This document shows positions 1 to 6,600 of a stretch of 9,595 bases of DNA, piece after piece. A model generated the notes under the pieces. It was not told the DNA's origin and searched no databases. It was given only the letters and a program-made list of their open reading frames with translations. The DNA is taken from the NCBI GenBank assembly GCA_937885735.1, contig CALABN010000106.1, forward strand, positions 1 to 9,595. The letters are read 5' to 3'. Positions within the stretch are counted from its first letter, which is position 1. Each line of letters begins with the position of its first letter. Made by a program: the position numbers and the translations under genes. The DNA comes from an uncultured Bacteroidota bacterium (GTDB lineage: Bacteria > Bacteroidota > Bacteroidia > Bacteroidales > SZUA-534).

Positions 1-1209
1 CGTCACGGAAAGTTCAAAAGCGCAGTTGAGCCTTATTTGTTGACAAAGATGAGCGATGCAAACCGCTTGCAATATCAGGCAATGCTTGACGCAATGTGGA
101 GTAAATATATTGCAAATGTTTCAAAATCAAGAAATATTGACGTTGTCCGCCTGAACGAGATTGCCGATGGTTGCTTGTCGCAGGATCTGTTTAATGCGCT
201 GAAGCTTGGATTGATTGATTCAGTTGCGTATCGTGAAGATATGTTGGCTGATTTGGCATCTTTAGTAGGGGTTGCAGATACAAAGGATTTGAATCTTATC
301 TCTATAAAGAAATACGCAAAGTCTGTCAAGTCGCCAATCAACATGAAAAATAAGATAGCCGTAGTTTACGCTTCTGGCGAAATTAACAGGACTTCAAGTA
401 GTTTTGCGACAGAGCCGGAGATAACAGAAAAGGCATTTGTAGAGGCCTTGAAAGAGGTTCGTAGCGATTCAACAATCAAGGCTGTTGTGTTGCGGGTAAA
501 CTCGCCAGGTGGCGATGCACAGACAAGTGATGTCATTTGGCGCGAGGTTGAACTTACAAAGCAGGTTAAGCCAGTAATAGTGTCAATGGGCGAATATGCC
601 GCATCAGGTGGCTATTACATATCTTGCCCTGCCACACGCATTTTAGCCAATGAGTTCACGCTTACAGGTTCTATCGGGGTGTTCGGCGTTATGCTTAACG
701 TTCAGAAACTTATGGAGAATAAGTTGGGACTTACGTCAGATGTGGTTGTGACAAACAAAATGTCTGACATAGGCAATTCAATGCGCAAGATGTCGCCTGC
801 AGAGCGTGAGATAATCCAGTCTTCAGTTGAGTCAATTTATGGCACATTTGTGAACCGTGTCAGCAATGGACGCAATATGTCGCCTGAAAGTGTAGACAGC
901 ATTGGCCAGGGCCGTGTTTGGTGCGGTGCTGATGCTATTAGAATTGGCTTGATTGACGATTTTGGCGGACTGACAAAGGCAATTGCCGTTGCATCGGAAA
1001 TGGCAGGCATTGATAGTTATTCCATTGTGGATTATCCAAAACAAGAGGACCCGTTTGAGTCTATGTTGAAGTCGTTGACCGAAGAGGCTTGTGTTAGAAG
1101 AATCAATGCGGAATTTGGCGAGTTGGCAGAGCCTGTCAGCCAAATTAAATCCATAATCGAGTCGCAAGGTGTACAGGCTCGTATGGAAAACATTATAGAA
1201 ATCTACTAA
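1..1209 (+). CDS. sppA: Signal peptide peptidase SppA, 67K type (5' end cut off by the window)
   Basis: Membrane-anchored serine protease of peptidase family S49 that degrades leftover signal peptides and other peptides in the inner membrane. The reading frame is open from base 1, so the N-terminus is missing; 402 residues are visible, where the 67K family has about 580-620. The visible part opens with KFKSAVEPY, which matches the E. coli segment YKSAVEPF holding the general-base lysine (Lys209); here that lysine is codon 16-18. The nucleophile is the serine of the ASGGYY motif, codon 604-606, followed by the LTGSIGVFG stretch typical of the second S49 repeat. The Lys and Ser therefore sit in separate tandem domains, as in the 67K type. 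The in-frame TTG and ATG codons at 37-51 lie inside the conserved domain and are not starts. The stop codon is one base before lpxK, which suggests co-transcription and possibly coupled translation. Family assignment is very secure. Confidence 0.95.
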   Translation, partial: RHGKFKSAVEPYLLTKMSDANRLQYQAMLDAMWSKYIANVSKSRNIDVVRLNEIADGCLSQDLFNALKLGLIDSVAYREDMLADLASLVGVADTKDLNLISIKKYAKSVKSPINMKNKIAVVYASGEINRTSSSFATEPEITEKAFVEALKEVRSDSTIKAVVLRVNSPGGDAQTSDVIWREVELTKQVKPVIVSMGEYAASGGYYISCPATRILANEFTLTGSIGVFGVMLNVQKLMENKLGLTSDVVVTNKMSDIGNSMRKMSPAEREIIQSSVESIYGTFVNRVSNGRNMSPESVDSIGQGRVWCGADAIRIGLIDDFGGLTKAIAVASEMAGIDSYSIVDYPKQEDPFESMLKSLTEEACVRRINAEFGELAEPVSQIKSIIESQGVQARMENIIEIY

Positions 1210-1210
1210 T

Positions 1211-2239
1211 ATGCTGAAATGGCTGTTGTCCCCGTTTGCGCTTATTTATGGCGCAGTTGCGACGGTGCGCAACAAACTGTTTGACATTGGCGTGCTGAAG
1301 TCCAAATCGTATGATGCGCCTGTTGTTGTTGTCGGAAACGTGACGGTTGGAGGAACAGGCAAGACCCCTCATATTGAATATTTGTCCAGATTGTTGGCCG
1401 ACAAATGCCGTCTTGCGGTTGTCAGTCGCGGTTACGGACGTTCTACGAATGGGTTTCTTGAGGTCAATTCCGATTCTGAACCTAAAAACGTTGGTGATGA
1501 ACCACTTCAGATAAAACGTAAGTTTTCAAACATAGTCGTTGCAGTTGACGAGGTGCGTACGCGGGCCATCGACAAGTTGCTGGACGATAATGTTGCCAAT
1601 GTGTTTCTTCTTGATGATGCCTTTCAGCATCGCTATGTCAAGGCGGGAATGAATATTGTTTTGGTTGACTATAACCGACCATTGTTCTGTGATATGATGA
1701 TGCCGTCGGGGCGGTTGCGTGAACCTCGCCGTAACATTAACCGTGCCGATGTGGTGGTGGTGACCAAATGCCCAAAGCCATTGTCGGCTGAATGTCAATC
1801 TGATTTTGTGACACGTTTGCGACTACACGGCAACCAACCTGTATTCTTCACTACATTCAGTTATGGCAATTTGGTTCCTATTGGCGACAATGAGCCTGTC
1901 AGTAACATTGATGGTGTTTCTGTGCTTGCTGTCACTGGCATTTCACAGCCTGAACGGATGTATCAGTATTTGCGTGAGCGCGGTGCCAAAGTGTCGGCGC
2001 ATGAATTTGCCGACCACCATTCGTTCACACACGCCGATGTCCGCAAAATCAGTGATGCTTATTCTGCAATGGGAAAGGGCATCGTTGTCCTAACGGAAAA
2101 GGATGCAGTCCGTTTGACGGCAGACTTGCTTTCTGGACTGGCCGATATTCCATTATATTGTTTGCCTATTCAGGTTGAGTTCTTGTCGGATGCCGATAAA
2201 TTTGACAATCTGGTTCGTGACTTTTGCAATGTCCGTTAG
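1211..2239 (+). CDS. lpxK: Tetraacyldisaccharide 4'-kinase LpxK
   Basis: Phosphorylates the 4' position of tetraacyldisaccharide-1-phosphate to give lipid IVA, the sixth step of lipid A synthesis, at the cytoplasmic face of the inner membrane. The protein has 342 residues, in the family's usual range. A hydrophobic N-terminal helix (about 1-20) would anchor it. The P-loop is GNVTVGGTGKTP (42-53), with the VGGTGKTP form specific to LpxK. Further family signatures are SRGYGR (72-77), VGDEP (94-98, containing the conserved catalytic-region Asp), LDDAFQHR (134-141), PSGRLREP (165-172), ADHHSFTHADV (267-277) and TEKDAVRL (295-302). ATG follows the sppA stop by one base (TAATATG), with no clear Shine-Dalgarno sequence, so reinitiation after sppA is plausible. 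The kinase is essential or nearly so in bacteria that make lipid A. No odd features were seen. Confidence 0.96.
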   Translation: MLKWLLSPFALIYGAVATVRNKLFDIGVLKSKSYDAPVVVVGNVTVGGTGKTPHIEYLSRLLADKCRLAVVSRGYGRSTNGFLEVNSDSEPKNVGDEPLQIKRKFSNIVVAVDEVRTRAIDKLLDDNVANVFLLDDAFQHRYVKAGMNIVLVDYNRPLFCDMMMPSGRLREPRRNINRADVVVVTKCPKPLSAECQSDFVTRLRLHGNQPVFFTTFSYGNLVPIGDNEPVSNIDGVSVLAVTGISQPERMYQYLRERGAKVSAHEFADHHSFTHADVRKISDAYSAMGKGIVVLTEKDAVRLTADLLSGLADIPLYCLPIQVEFLSDADKFDNLVRDFCNVR

Positions 2240-2261
2240 GCATTTCGTCATTCGTCATATT

Positions 2262-2269
2262 TAATTTTG
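2262..2269 (+). promoter_or_regulatory. Candidate Bacteroidota -7 promoter element for the plug-domain gene
   Basis: TAATTTTG matches the Bacteroidota -7 consensus TAnnTTTG at every fixed position and lies in the 103-base gap after lpxK, about 73 bases before the chosen ATG. No TTTG (-33) box sits at the usual 19-21 base spacing, so this is only a candidate. The rest of the gap holds a tandem TTCGTCA 7-mer (2244-2257) and a 7-bp all-A/T inverted repeat (2310-2330) just before the start, neither of known meaning. Confidence 0.35.
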
Positions 2270-2342
2270 CACCGTTCATCTATAAAATTGCAATACGAGT
2301 TTAAAAATCAATATTTTGGCATTAAATATTAAAAATATATCA

Positions 2343-3014
2343 ATGAAGAGATTTTTTATAACAGCAGTTTTGGCAATGGGCATTTCATTGCTGAATGCAC
2401 AAACACAAGAAACACAGGCTGTTTATGGCAAGGCAGTCACGCTTGGAGGCCTGCCAGTAAGGGGATTGACTGTGACTTCGAAGACATTGGGTAGCAAGAC
2501 CACAACCGATACGCTTGGTTGTTTCACTCTTGTTTGCGCCCAAAAGGATGTGGTATTGTTTGAGGGCGAATTGTTCAAGCCTGTAAAGAAAAAAGTGAAG
2601 CCAGGCAATACTGACAGTATCAAGGCCGAAATGACATTCCCATTGACAGAGTCGAATATCGATGTTGCCATAGGTTATGGATATATCACTGAACGCGAGA
2701 GGGTTACTGCTGTTTCACGTCTGCCAAAAGGAAAGGATTATTGCCGATATACCAATATGATGGATTTGTTGAGCGAGAATTTTTCAAGTCTTTCTGTGAA
2801 TGGCAATTGTGTGACAATTAGGGGAAACGAGTCTTTATATGGTGGTGAATGTGCATTGCTTATTGTTGACGGCAAGGAGGTTCAGTCGCTTGACTATGTC
2901 ACACCTTGTGATGTAAAGGATGTGTCAGTGTTAAAGGACGGAAGCACGGCCATTTACGGCAGTCGTGGTGGAAACGGCGCCATAATCATCACTTTGAAGA
3001 AGGCTGGTGAATAA
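2343..3014 (+). CDS. Exported stand-alone SusC-type plug-domain protein (no beta-barrel)
   Basis: 223 residues from the ATG at 2343; a TTG nine codons upstream (2316) is in frame but gives a poorer signal peptide. Residues 1-20 look like a type I signal peptide ending in LNAQ, so the protein should reach the periplasm or outer membrane. Residues about 24-100 resemble a carboxypeptidase-regulatory-like beta-sandwich, as found at the N-terminus of SusC proteins (AVYGKAV, TDTLGCFTL). Residues about 108-220 resemble a TonB-receptor plug: IGYGYITERERVTAVS corresponds to the SusC VGYGxxxxxxxTGAVS motif, and VSVLKDGSTAIYGSRGGNG to the end-of-plug signature. The frame stops right after the plug (LKKAGE), where SusC proteins continue into a barrel of several hundred residues. 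The clean stop followed by a terminator argues for a genuine short gene rather than a recent truncation. Six cysteines (60, 65, 134, 156, 170, 189) are unusual for an exported protein. No SusD partner is next to it. Role unknown. Confidence 0.85.
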   Translation: MKRFFITAVLAMGISLLNAQTQETQAVYGKAVTLGGLPVRGLTVTSKTLGSKTTTDTLGCFTLVCAQKDVVLFEGELFKPVKKKVKPGNTDSIKAEMTFPLTESNIDVAIGYGYITERERVTAVSRLPKGKDYCRYTNMMDLLSENFSSLSVNGNCVTIRGNESLYGGECALLIVDGKEVQSLDYVTPCDVKDVSVLKDGSTAIYGSRGGNGAIIITLKKAGE

Positions 3015-3027
3015 TATTCAGTAAATC

Positions 3028-3070
3028 AATAAAAAAAAGCGTATGCCGTTGGCATACGCTTTTTTTTATT
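3028..3070. terminator. Bidirectional intrinsic terminator between convergent genes
   Basis: A perfect 20-bp inverted repeat with a GTT triloop (3048-3050). The GC core is GCGTATGCC pairing with GGCATACGC, flanked by eight A on the left and eight T on the right, so both strands end in a U-tract. It lies between the stop of the plug gene (3014, plus) and the stop of floA (3082, minus) and would terminate both. Confidence 0.92.
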
Positions 3071-3081
3071 TGCTGAAAAGT

Positions 3082-4071
3082 TTATTTCTGCTTGCCCTTT
3101 GCTTGAGAATGTGCTGGTGTTGCGATGTTTTCACGCATTGCAGTGTCTGCCTCGATGTTTTTCATACGATAGTAGTCCATAATGCCCAAATTGCCAGCAC
3201 GGAAGGCTTCGGCCATAGCGCGAGGCACTTCAGCCTCGGCTTCAATCACCTTTGCACGCATCTCTTGTGCCAATGCCTTCATTTCCTGTTCCTGTGCAAC
3301 GGCCATAGCACGACGTTCCTCGGCTTTCGCTTGGGCAATGTTCTTGTCGGCTTCGGCTTGGTCCATTTGCAGAACGGCGCCAATGTTCTTGCCTATGTCT
3401 ATATCGGCAATGTCAATGGACAGAATTTCAAATGCGGTTCCTGCATCAAGACCTTTTTCAAGAACCACGCGGGATATGCTGTCAGGATTTTCTAGCACGC
3501 TCTTGTGGTTTGTCGATGAGCCGATTGACGAAACTATGCCTTCGCCGACACGGGCAAGTACAGTCTCTTCGCCTGCGCCACCAACCAGTTGCTTGATGTT
3601 GGCGCGTACGGTTACGCGGGCTTTTGCAATCAACTGAATGCCGTCTTTTGCGACAGCGGTGACAGGAGGTGTGTCAATCACTTTTGGGTTTACCGACATT
3701 TGAACGGCCTCAAACACGTCACGGCCAGCAAGGTCTATGGCAGTGGCCATTTTGAAATTAAGGTCGATGTTGGCTTTCTCTGCTGATACCAGTGCGTGAA
3801 CTACGGCTTCAACGTGTCCGCCAGCAAGAAAGTGTGCCTCAAGGTCGTCACGCTTGATGCCTTGAAGACCTGCCTTGTGGGCCTCAATCATTGCCCGCAC
3901 AATGGTTTGTGGTGGCACTTTTCGCCAGCGCATCAGGATTAGTTGCAATAGCGAGATGTGTACGCCTGAAATCAAGGCTGTAAACCACAATCCCACAGGA
4001 ATGAAGTAAAACAGTATCCATAGTCCGATGAAACCAGCAACTATGCACACTATCAAAAGGCTTATTTCCAT
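3082..4071 (-). CDS. floA: Flotillin-like membrane scaffold protein FloA
   Basis: 329 residues, the normal length for the FloA (YqfA, UPF0365) family, which forms oligomeric functional membrane microdomains in the inner membrane. The N-terminus is strongly hydrophobic (about 4-47) and would form a membrane hairpin or two segments. A family-specific stretch follows ([18 protein letters not shown], 51-68), then an SPFH/PHB-like domain (about 110-230; for example [20 protein letters not shown] and [20 protein letters not shown]). An Ala/Glu-rich coiled coil follows (about 236-290, repeated EA/AEA pattern), typical of flotillin oligomerisation. [18 protein letters not shown] (293-310) is a conserved FloA tail signature. 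The C-terminus ends in a short lysine-rich tail. ATG is six bases after the nfeD stop, so it is almost surely in one operon with nfeD and clpS. NfeD-FloA pairing is common across bacteria. Confidence 0.95.
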   Translation of the reverse strand: MEISLLIVCIVAGFIGLWILFYFIPVGLWFTALISGVHISLLQLILMRWRKVPPQTIVRAMIEAHKAGLQGIKRDDLEAHFLAGGHVEAVVHALVSAEKANIDLNFKMATAIDLAGRDVFEAVQMSVNPKVIDTPPVTAVAKDGIQLIAKARVTVRANIKQLVGGAGEETVLARVGEGIVSSIGSSTNHKSVLENPDSISRVVLEKGLDAGTAFEILSIDIADIDIGKNIGAVLQMDQAEADKNIAQAKAEERRAMAVAQEQEMKALAQEMRAKVIEAEAEVPRAMAEAFRAGNLGIMDYYRMKNIEADTAMRENIATPAHSQAKGKQK

Positions 4072-4077
4072 TTGTTT

Positions 4078-4542
4078 CTATTTTAAGGATTTGACAATAA
4101 TTTCGTTTGAGTCTATTTCAGTCACTACTATGTAGGTTTGAGCATCGATGATGTTTGCCGACTTGGCTTCAATTTCCTGCCCATTTATCAGCACTTTCCC
4201 TATTGGCCCGAGTCGAGTCAGTGCGACACCCTTGTCACCGACATTGATTGTGTTTGGCTTGAAGTTTTCAATCTTGCCGTCAACTGCAGTATTTAGTGAC
4301 AGTTTCGACCAGGTTTTCGCCCTCAATCCAAAGATGAGAATCAATATGCTGAAGAACAAGGCGCCAGCCAATACGTAATGTGCAGTAGGTGTGCCTATCT
4401 GCGTGTATGAAAGGTAGATGCCTGCAATTAGCAACATTAGTCCCAATATGCCTGCAACGTTGATGCCTGGCAATACAAATACTTCCAAAAAAATCAGAAG
4501 CAGGGCAATGAAAAGTATGATGATGATACCTGTAAGTGACAT
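4078..4542 (-). CDS. Short NfeD-family membrane protein
   Basis: 154 residues from the ATG at 4542. A TTG three codons upstream (4551) would overlap clpS by eight bases; the ATG leaves one base between the genes and is preferred. Three hydrophobic segments (about 4-22, 27-46, 54-73) are followed by a beta-rich OB-fold domain (about 101-152; GDKGVALTRLGPIGKVLING and a closing YIVVTEIDSNEIIVKSL). This is the short NfeD form, lacking the ClpP-like serine protease domain of long NfeD proteins. The OB domain is thought to interact with the flotillin-like protein encoded next to it, and the two are often adjacent. It lies between clpS (one base away) and floA (six bases away), so the three are probably co-transcribed. 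The exact biochemical role of short NfeD is unknown. Confidence 0.9.
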   Translation of the reverse strand: MSLTGIIIILFIALLLIFLEVFVLPGINVAGILGLMLLIAGIYLSYTQIGTPTAHYVLAGALFFSILILIFGLRAKTWSKLSLNTAVDGKIENFKPNTINVGDKGVALTRLGPIGKVLINGQEIEAKSANIIDAQTYIVVTEIDSNEIIVKSLK

Positions 4543-4543
4543 A

Positions 4544-4816
4544 TTATTCAATGTTTGCAGTTAATTCGCGTGCATTCAGCCTCTCTTTAAGTGGCGACAG
4601 TTCGCGATACGAGCCAGTCCTTATTTCGTATCGGCCTTTGCAATGTACTATCAATGCGCATTGTTCGGCCTGTTCAGGAGTGTGCCCGCATATTTCAACC
4701 AGACATTTTATTACGTGCTCAAACGTGTTGAAGTCGTCGTTGTAGAGTACAAGGCTGTATCTCTCGCAGTTGACTGTTATGTCGTTTGATAGGCTTTCTG
4801 TTTGACTGTGCTTCAT
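4544..4816 (-). CDS. clpS: ATP-dependent Clp protease adaptor ClpS
   Basis: 90 residues, typical for ClpS, a cytoplasmic adaptor that binds the ClpA/ClpC N-domain and delivers substrates with N-degron residues to ClpAP or ClpCP. The first ~20 residues form the flexible N-terminal extension needed for delivery. The substrate pocket is marked by YNDDFNTFEHVI (25-36), with the conserved Asn-Asp pair at 26-27, and by the VHCKG histidine region (His58), equivalent to the VHxxG motif of E. coli ClpS. The C-terminal half (YRELSPLKERL) is less like the E. coli form but fits Bacteroidota versions. It is the first gene of a likely clpS-nfeD-floA operon; a clpA or clpC gene is not adjacent. The upstream gap carries a candidate -7 element and a terminator that insulates it from the preceding gene. 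Confidence 0.92.
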   Translation of the reverse strand: MKHSQTESLSNDITVNCERYSLVLYNDDFNTFEHVIKCLVEICGHTPEQAEQCALIVHCKGRYEIRTGSYRELSPLKERLNARELTANIE

Positions 4817-4835
4817 CTTGTTGGCTTTGTTTCAA

Positions 4836-4843
4836 CAAATATA
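4836..4843 (-). promoter_or_regulatory. Candidate -7 promoter element for clpS-nfeD-floA
   Basis: Read on the minus strand, TATATTTG matches the Bacteroidota -7 consensus TAnnTTTG at all fixed positions, with about 20 bases to the clpS ATG. A convincing TTTG -33 box was not found at 19-21 bases upstream. The position, just downstream of a terminator and just before the first gene of the cluster, supports the call. Confidence 0.4.
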
Positions 4844-4913
4844 ATAATATAGGTGGGTTCTATTTATCGATTTTGAAAAGAAATCAGTGATGATGAAAAA
4901 AGAAATATGCGGG

Positions 4914-4951
4914 CAAAAAAAATCCATTGGCGAGCCAATGGATTTTTTTTG
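4914..4951 (-). terminator. Intrinsic terminator after the DUF2807 gene
   Basis: A perfect 16-bp inverted repeat (TCCATTGG with CCAATGGA, flanked by A8 and T8) with a CGAG loop (4931-4934); one more C-G pair extends it at the base. On the minus strand it lies about 20 bases past the stop of the DUF2807 gene (4972) and should stop that transcript before clpS. The A8/T8 symmetry means it could also work on the plus strand. Confidence 0.9.
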
Positions 4952-4971
4952 TGATTATGTAGTAGTGCTGA

Positions 4972-5709
4972 TTATTTGTCTGCACCTACTTTTCGCTTTG
5001 TGATTAGGCCTGTACTGTTGAAGTTTCGTTGAGAAATCGCAGGTTCGCCCATAAAGAATAGGTTGCTACTTCCTGAAAGTGTGATGGCAAGTTTCTTTTT
5101 TGCGTTCACTGATATTTCCGAATAGCCTGAACCAACGACGTTGCAATTGTCTGACTGAAGGTCGAATGCGTTGATTTCAGCATCGTCGTGGGCTTCAATG
5201 GTAAGTTCTTCAGAATAGCCACGGAGGAAGACGCTTCCGCCGTCAATTACCTTCACGTTGCTTTTTGATGCCTTGTATTCAAAATCCATTTTTGATGAAC
5301 CGCCACATATTATTTCCACTTCGTCAAAGTTGACTGCGCGGTCAGTTTTGAGCGATACCTCATTCAGCAGGATGATGTTTTTGAGTTCCTTGAATGCTAT
5401 CGTTATGGTAAGTTTGTTGGATTTCTTGATGTTGTTTGGAACAATCACGTAAAGTGTGTTGTCATTCACTAATGTTTGGAAAAGTTCAATCAGGTTTTCT
5501 TCGGCTTCTATCTTGACATTCTCTGTAGTCTCTTGTGAAAGATATAGTTCAACTTGACCTTGAACCACAACTCTGTTGAATCCTGTTACTTGACGAATGT
5601 CAGTCTTGATTTTTCCGTTTCCTTTAATGTTTTGTGCATAGGTGTTTACGGTTGCAAATGTCAAAAATGACAACATTACGCAAATGAATGCGATGGCTTT
5701 GTTCTTCAT
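4972..5709 (-). CDS. Exported head-GIN domain (DUF2807) protein
   Basis: 245 residues from the ATG at 5709; an in-frame TTG seven codons earlier (5730) is less likely. Residues 1-26 form a signal peptide (MKNK, hydrophobic core, ending NTYAQ). The remainder fits the DUF2807 'putative auto-transporter adhesin, head GIN' family, common in Bacteroidota. It begins with the family's opening pattern (GNGKIKTDIRQVTGFNRVVVQG, 30-51; matching G-G-x-V-x-x-x-R-x-V-x-x-F) and continues as short repeated beta-strands, including GGSSKMDFEYKAS, GGSVFLRGYS, GSGYSEISVNA and SGSSNLFFMGEP, consistent with a right-handed beta-helix-like fold. No membrane barrel or cell-wall anchor is visible. 'Adhesin' is a database name, not an established role. 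The gene follows a LytTR response regulator by 93 bases and ends at a strong terminator, so it is the last gene of its transcript. Confidence 0.85.
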   Translation of the reverse strand: MKNKAIAFICVMLSFLTFATVNTYAQNIKGNGKIKTDIRQVTGFNRVVVQGQVELYLSQETTENVKIEAEENLIELFQTLVNDNTLYVIVPNNIKKSNKLTITIAFKELKNIILLNEVSLKTDRAVNFDEVEIICGGSSKMDFEYKASKSNVKVIDGGSVFLRGYSEELTIEAHDDAEINAFDLQSDNCNVVGSGYSEISVNAKKKLAITLSGSSNLFFMGEPAISQRNFNSTGLITKRKVGADK

Positions 5710-5780
5710 AATAAAAAATGATTTCCGCAAAAATCGGCAAAAAAGATTTAAATATCAAGTTGTTGATTATAAAAATCAGT

Positions 5781-5799
5781 AAAGTTCGTATTGGTTCGG
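5781..5799. promoter_or_regulatory. Possible LytTR-type binding site upstream of the DUF2807 gene
   Basis: AAAGTTCGT (5781-5789) fits every position of the published LytTR half-site [TA][AC][CA]GTTN[AG][TG]. A second copy, TTGGTTCGG (5791-5799), fits seven of nine. The GTTCG cores are spaced exactly ten bases apart. The classical spacing is about 21-22 bases start to start, so this is not a standard pair. Weaker GTT cores lie at 5759 and 5762. The site is between the LytTR gene and the DUF2807 gene. Function is inferred only. Confidence 0.25.
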
Positions 5800-5802
5800 T
5801 AT

Positions 5803-6570
5803 TTATGCGTTGTTCTCTATGTTAGAGGCCATTGCGTCCATAAATTGGTTGCGCTTGCGACGAGACAGAATGGCGGTTGTGCCACCTTCCATTATTATGT
5901 CGCCTTCAAACCGCGAAACTTTTTGAACGTAGTTCAGATTGACAATGTGCGATTGGTGTGTCCTGAAGAATGGAAAGTCTTCCAGTATGCTTTCAAATTC
6001 ACCCAAATTTTTGGAAACCAACAAGTCTTCGCGACCTTTTATGTGCAATGTGCAGTAGTTGCCGTCCGATTGTATGTGTATGATTTCCTTTACATTGACA
6101 AATTCAATTGATTCCGATGTGGCTAATACTATCCTGTCGGGTTTTTCTCGTTTTGTGTTTTGCAGAAGTGTGTCGAGTTGTTTTTCGTAATCTGGCACTG
6201 TCTGCTTTTTTCCGATAATCTTCTTTACGGCCATATCCATATCGGTGTAGTCAAATGGCTTTAGAAGATAGTCTATGGCGCTGTATTTGAATGCTTTGAT
6301 GGCGTATTGGTTGTATGCGGTGACAAATATGATGTTGAAGTTGCGTTTGGTGAGTTGTTCCAAAATGTCAAAGCCACTTCCGTCGGGCAATTGAATGTCC
6401 ATAAACACCAAATCGACATTGACGTTTGACAGTAACTCGACGGCAGACTTGACGCTGTTGGCATCACCCATTATCTCAAACGAAGGATAGTTCTCGTTGA
6501 GAAACATTCTCACTGATTCCACGCCGTGTGGTTCATCGTCAATTATCGCAACTTTTAGTTTGTTGTCCAT
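5803..6570 (-). CDS. LytTR-family response regulator (REC + LytTR)
   Basis: 255 residues. A receiver domain (about 5-122) carries the acidic pair Asp11-Asp12, the phospho-acceptor Asp58 in VFMDIQLPDGSGFD, Thr84 in FVTAYN and Lys104 in YLLKPF, a complete active site. After a linker (about 123-144), a LytTR DNA-binding domain (about 145-248) shows IVLATSESIEFV, the IIHIQSDGNYCTLH strand, FFRTHQSHIVNLNYV and LSRRKRNQF, the family signatures. It should be a cytoplasmic transcription factor controlled by phosphorylation. LytTR regulators usually pair with a LytS/YehU-like membrane histidine kinase (HisKA_7TM or His_kinase domain); none is in this window. It sits 30 bases downstream of rsmI on the same strand, so it may be read from the rsmI transcript. 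The downstream DUF2807 gene is a candidate target. Confidence 0.93.
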   Translation of the reverse strand: MDNKLKVAIIDDEPHGVESVRMFLNENYPSFEIMGDANSVKSAVELLSNVNVDLVFMDIQLPDGSGFDILEQLTKRNFNIIFVTAYNQYAIKAFKYSAIDYLLKPFDYTDMDMAVKKIIGKKQTVPDYEKQLDTLLQNTKREKPDRIVLATSESIEFVNVKEIIHIQSDGNYCTLHIKGREDLLVSKNLGEFESILEDFPFFRTHQSHIVNLNYVQKVSRFEGDIIMEGGTTAILSRRKRNQFMDAMASNIENNA

Positions 6571-6600
6571 CGCTTTTATATAACAGATGATAAATATATG

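Noticed and set aside
1526..1798. Minus-strand frame with histidine runs within lpxK
   Set aside because: The His run comes from the reverse complement of GTGGTGGTGG and GATGATGATG codons in lpxK; no independent support.
2244..2257. Tandem TTCGTCA 7-mer after lpxK
   Set aside because: Only two copies and no palindrome or known operator; could easily be chance.
2310..2330. 7-bp A/T inverted repeat just before the plug gene start
   Set aside because: All A/T pairs in AT-rich DNA, too weak to call a terminator or riboswitch.
2316..2342. TTG start for the plug protein nine codons upstream
   Set aside because: The downstream ATG gives a canonical signal peptide start (MKRFF); the TTG would add polar residues before it.
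3043..3637. Plus-strand open frames opposite floA (150 and 151 residues)
   Set aside because: They are antisense to a securely identified floA, have no recognisable domains and arise from its Ala/Glu-rich codons; the first even begins inside the terminator stem.
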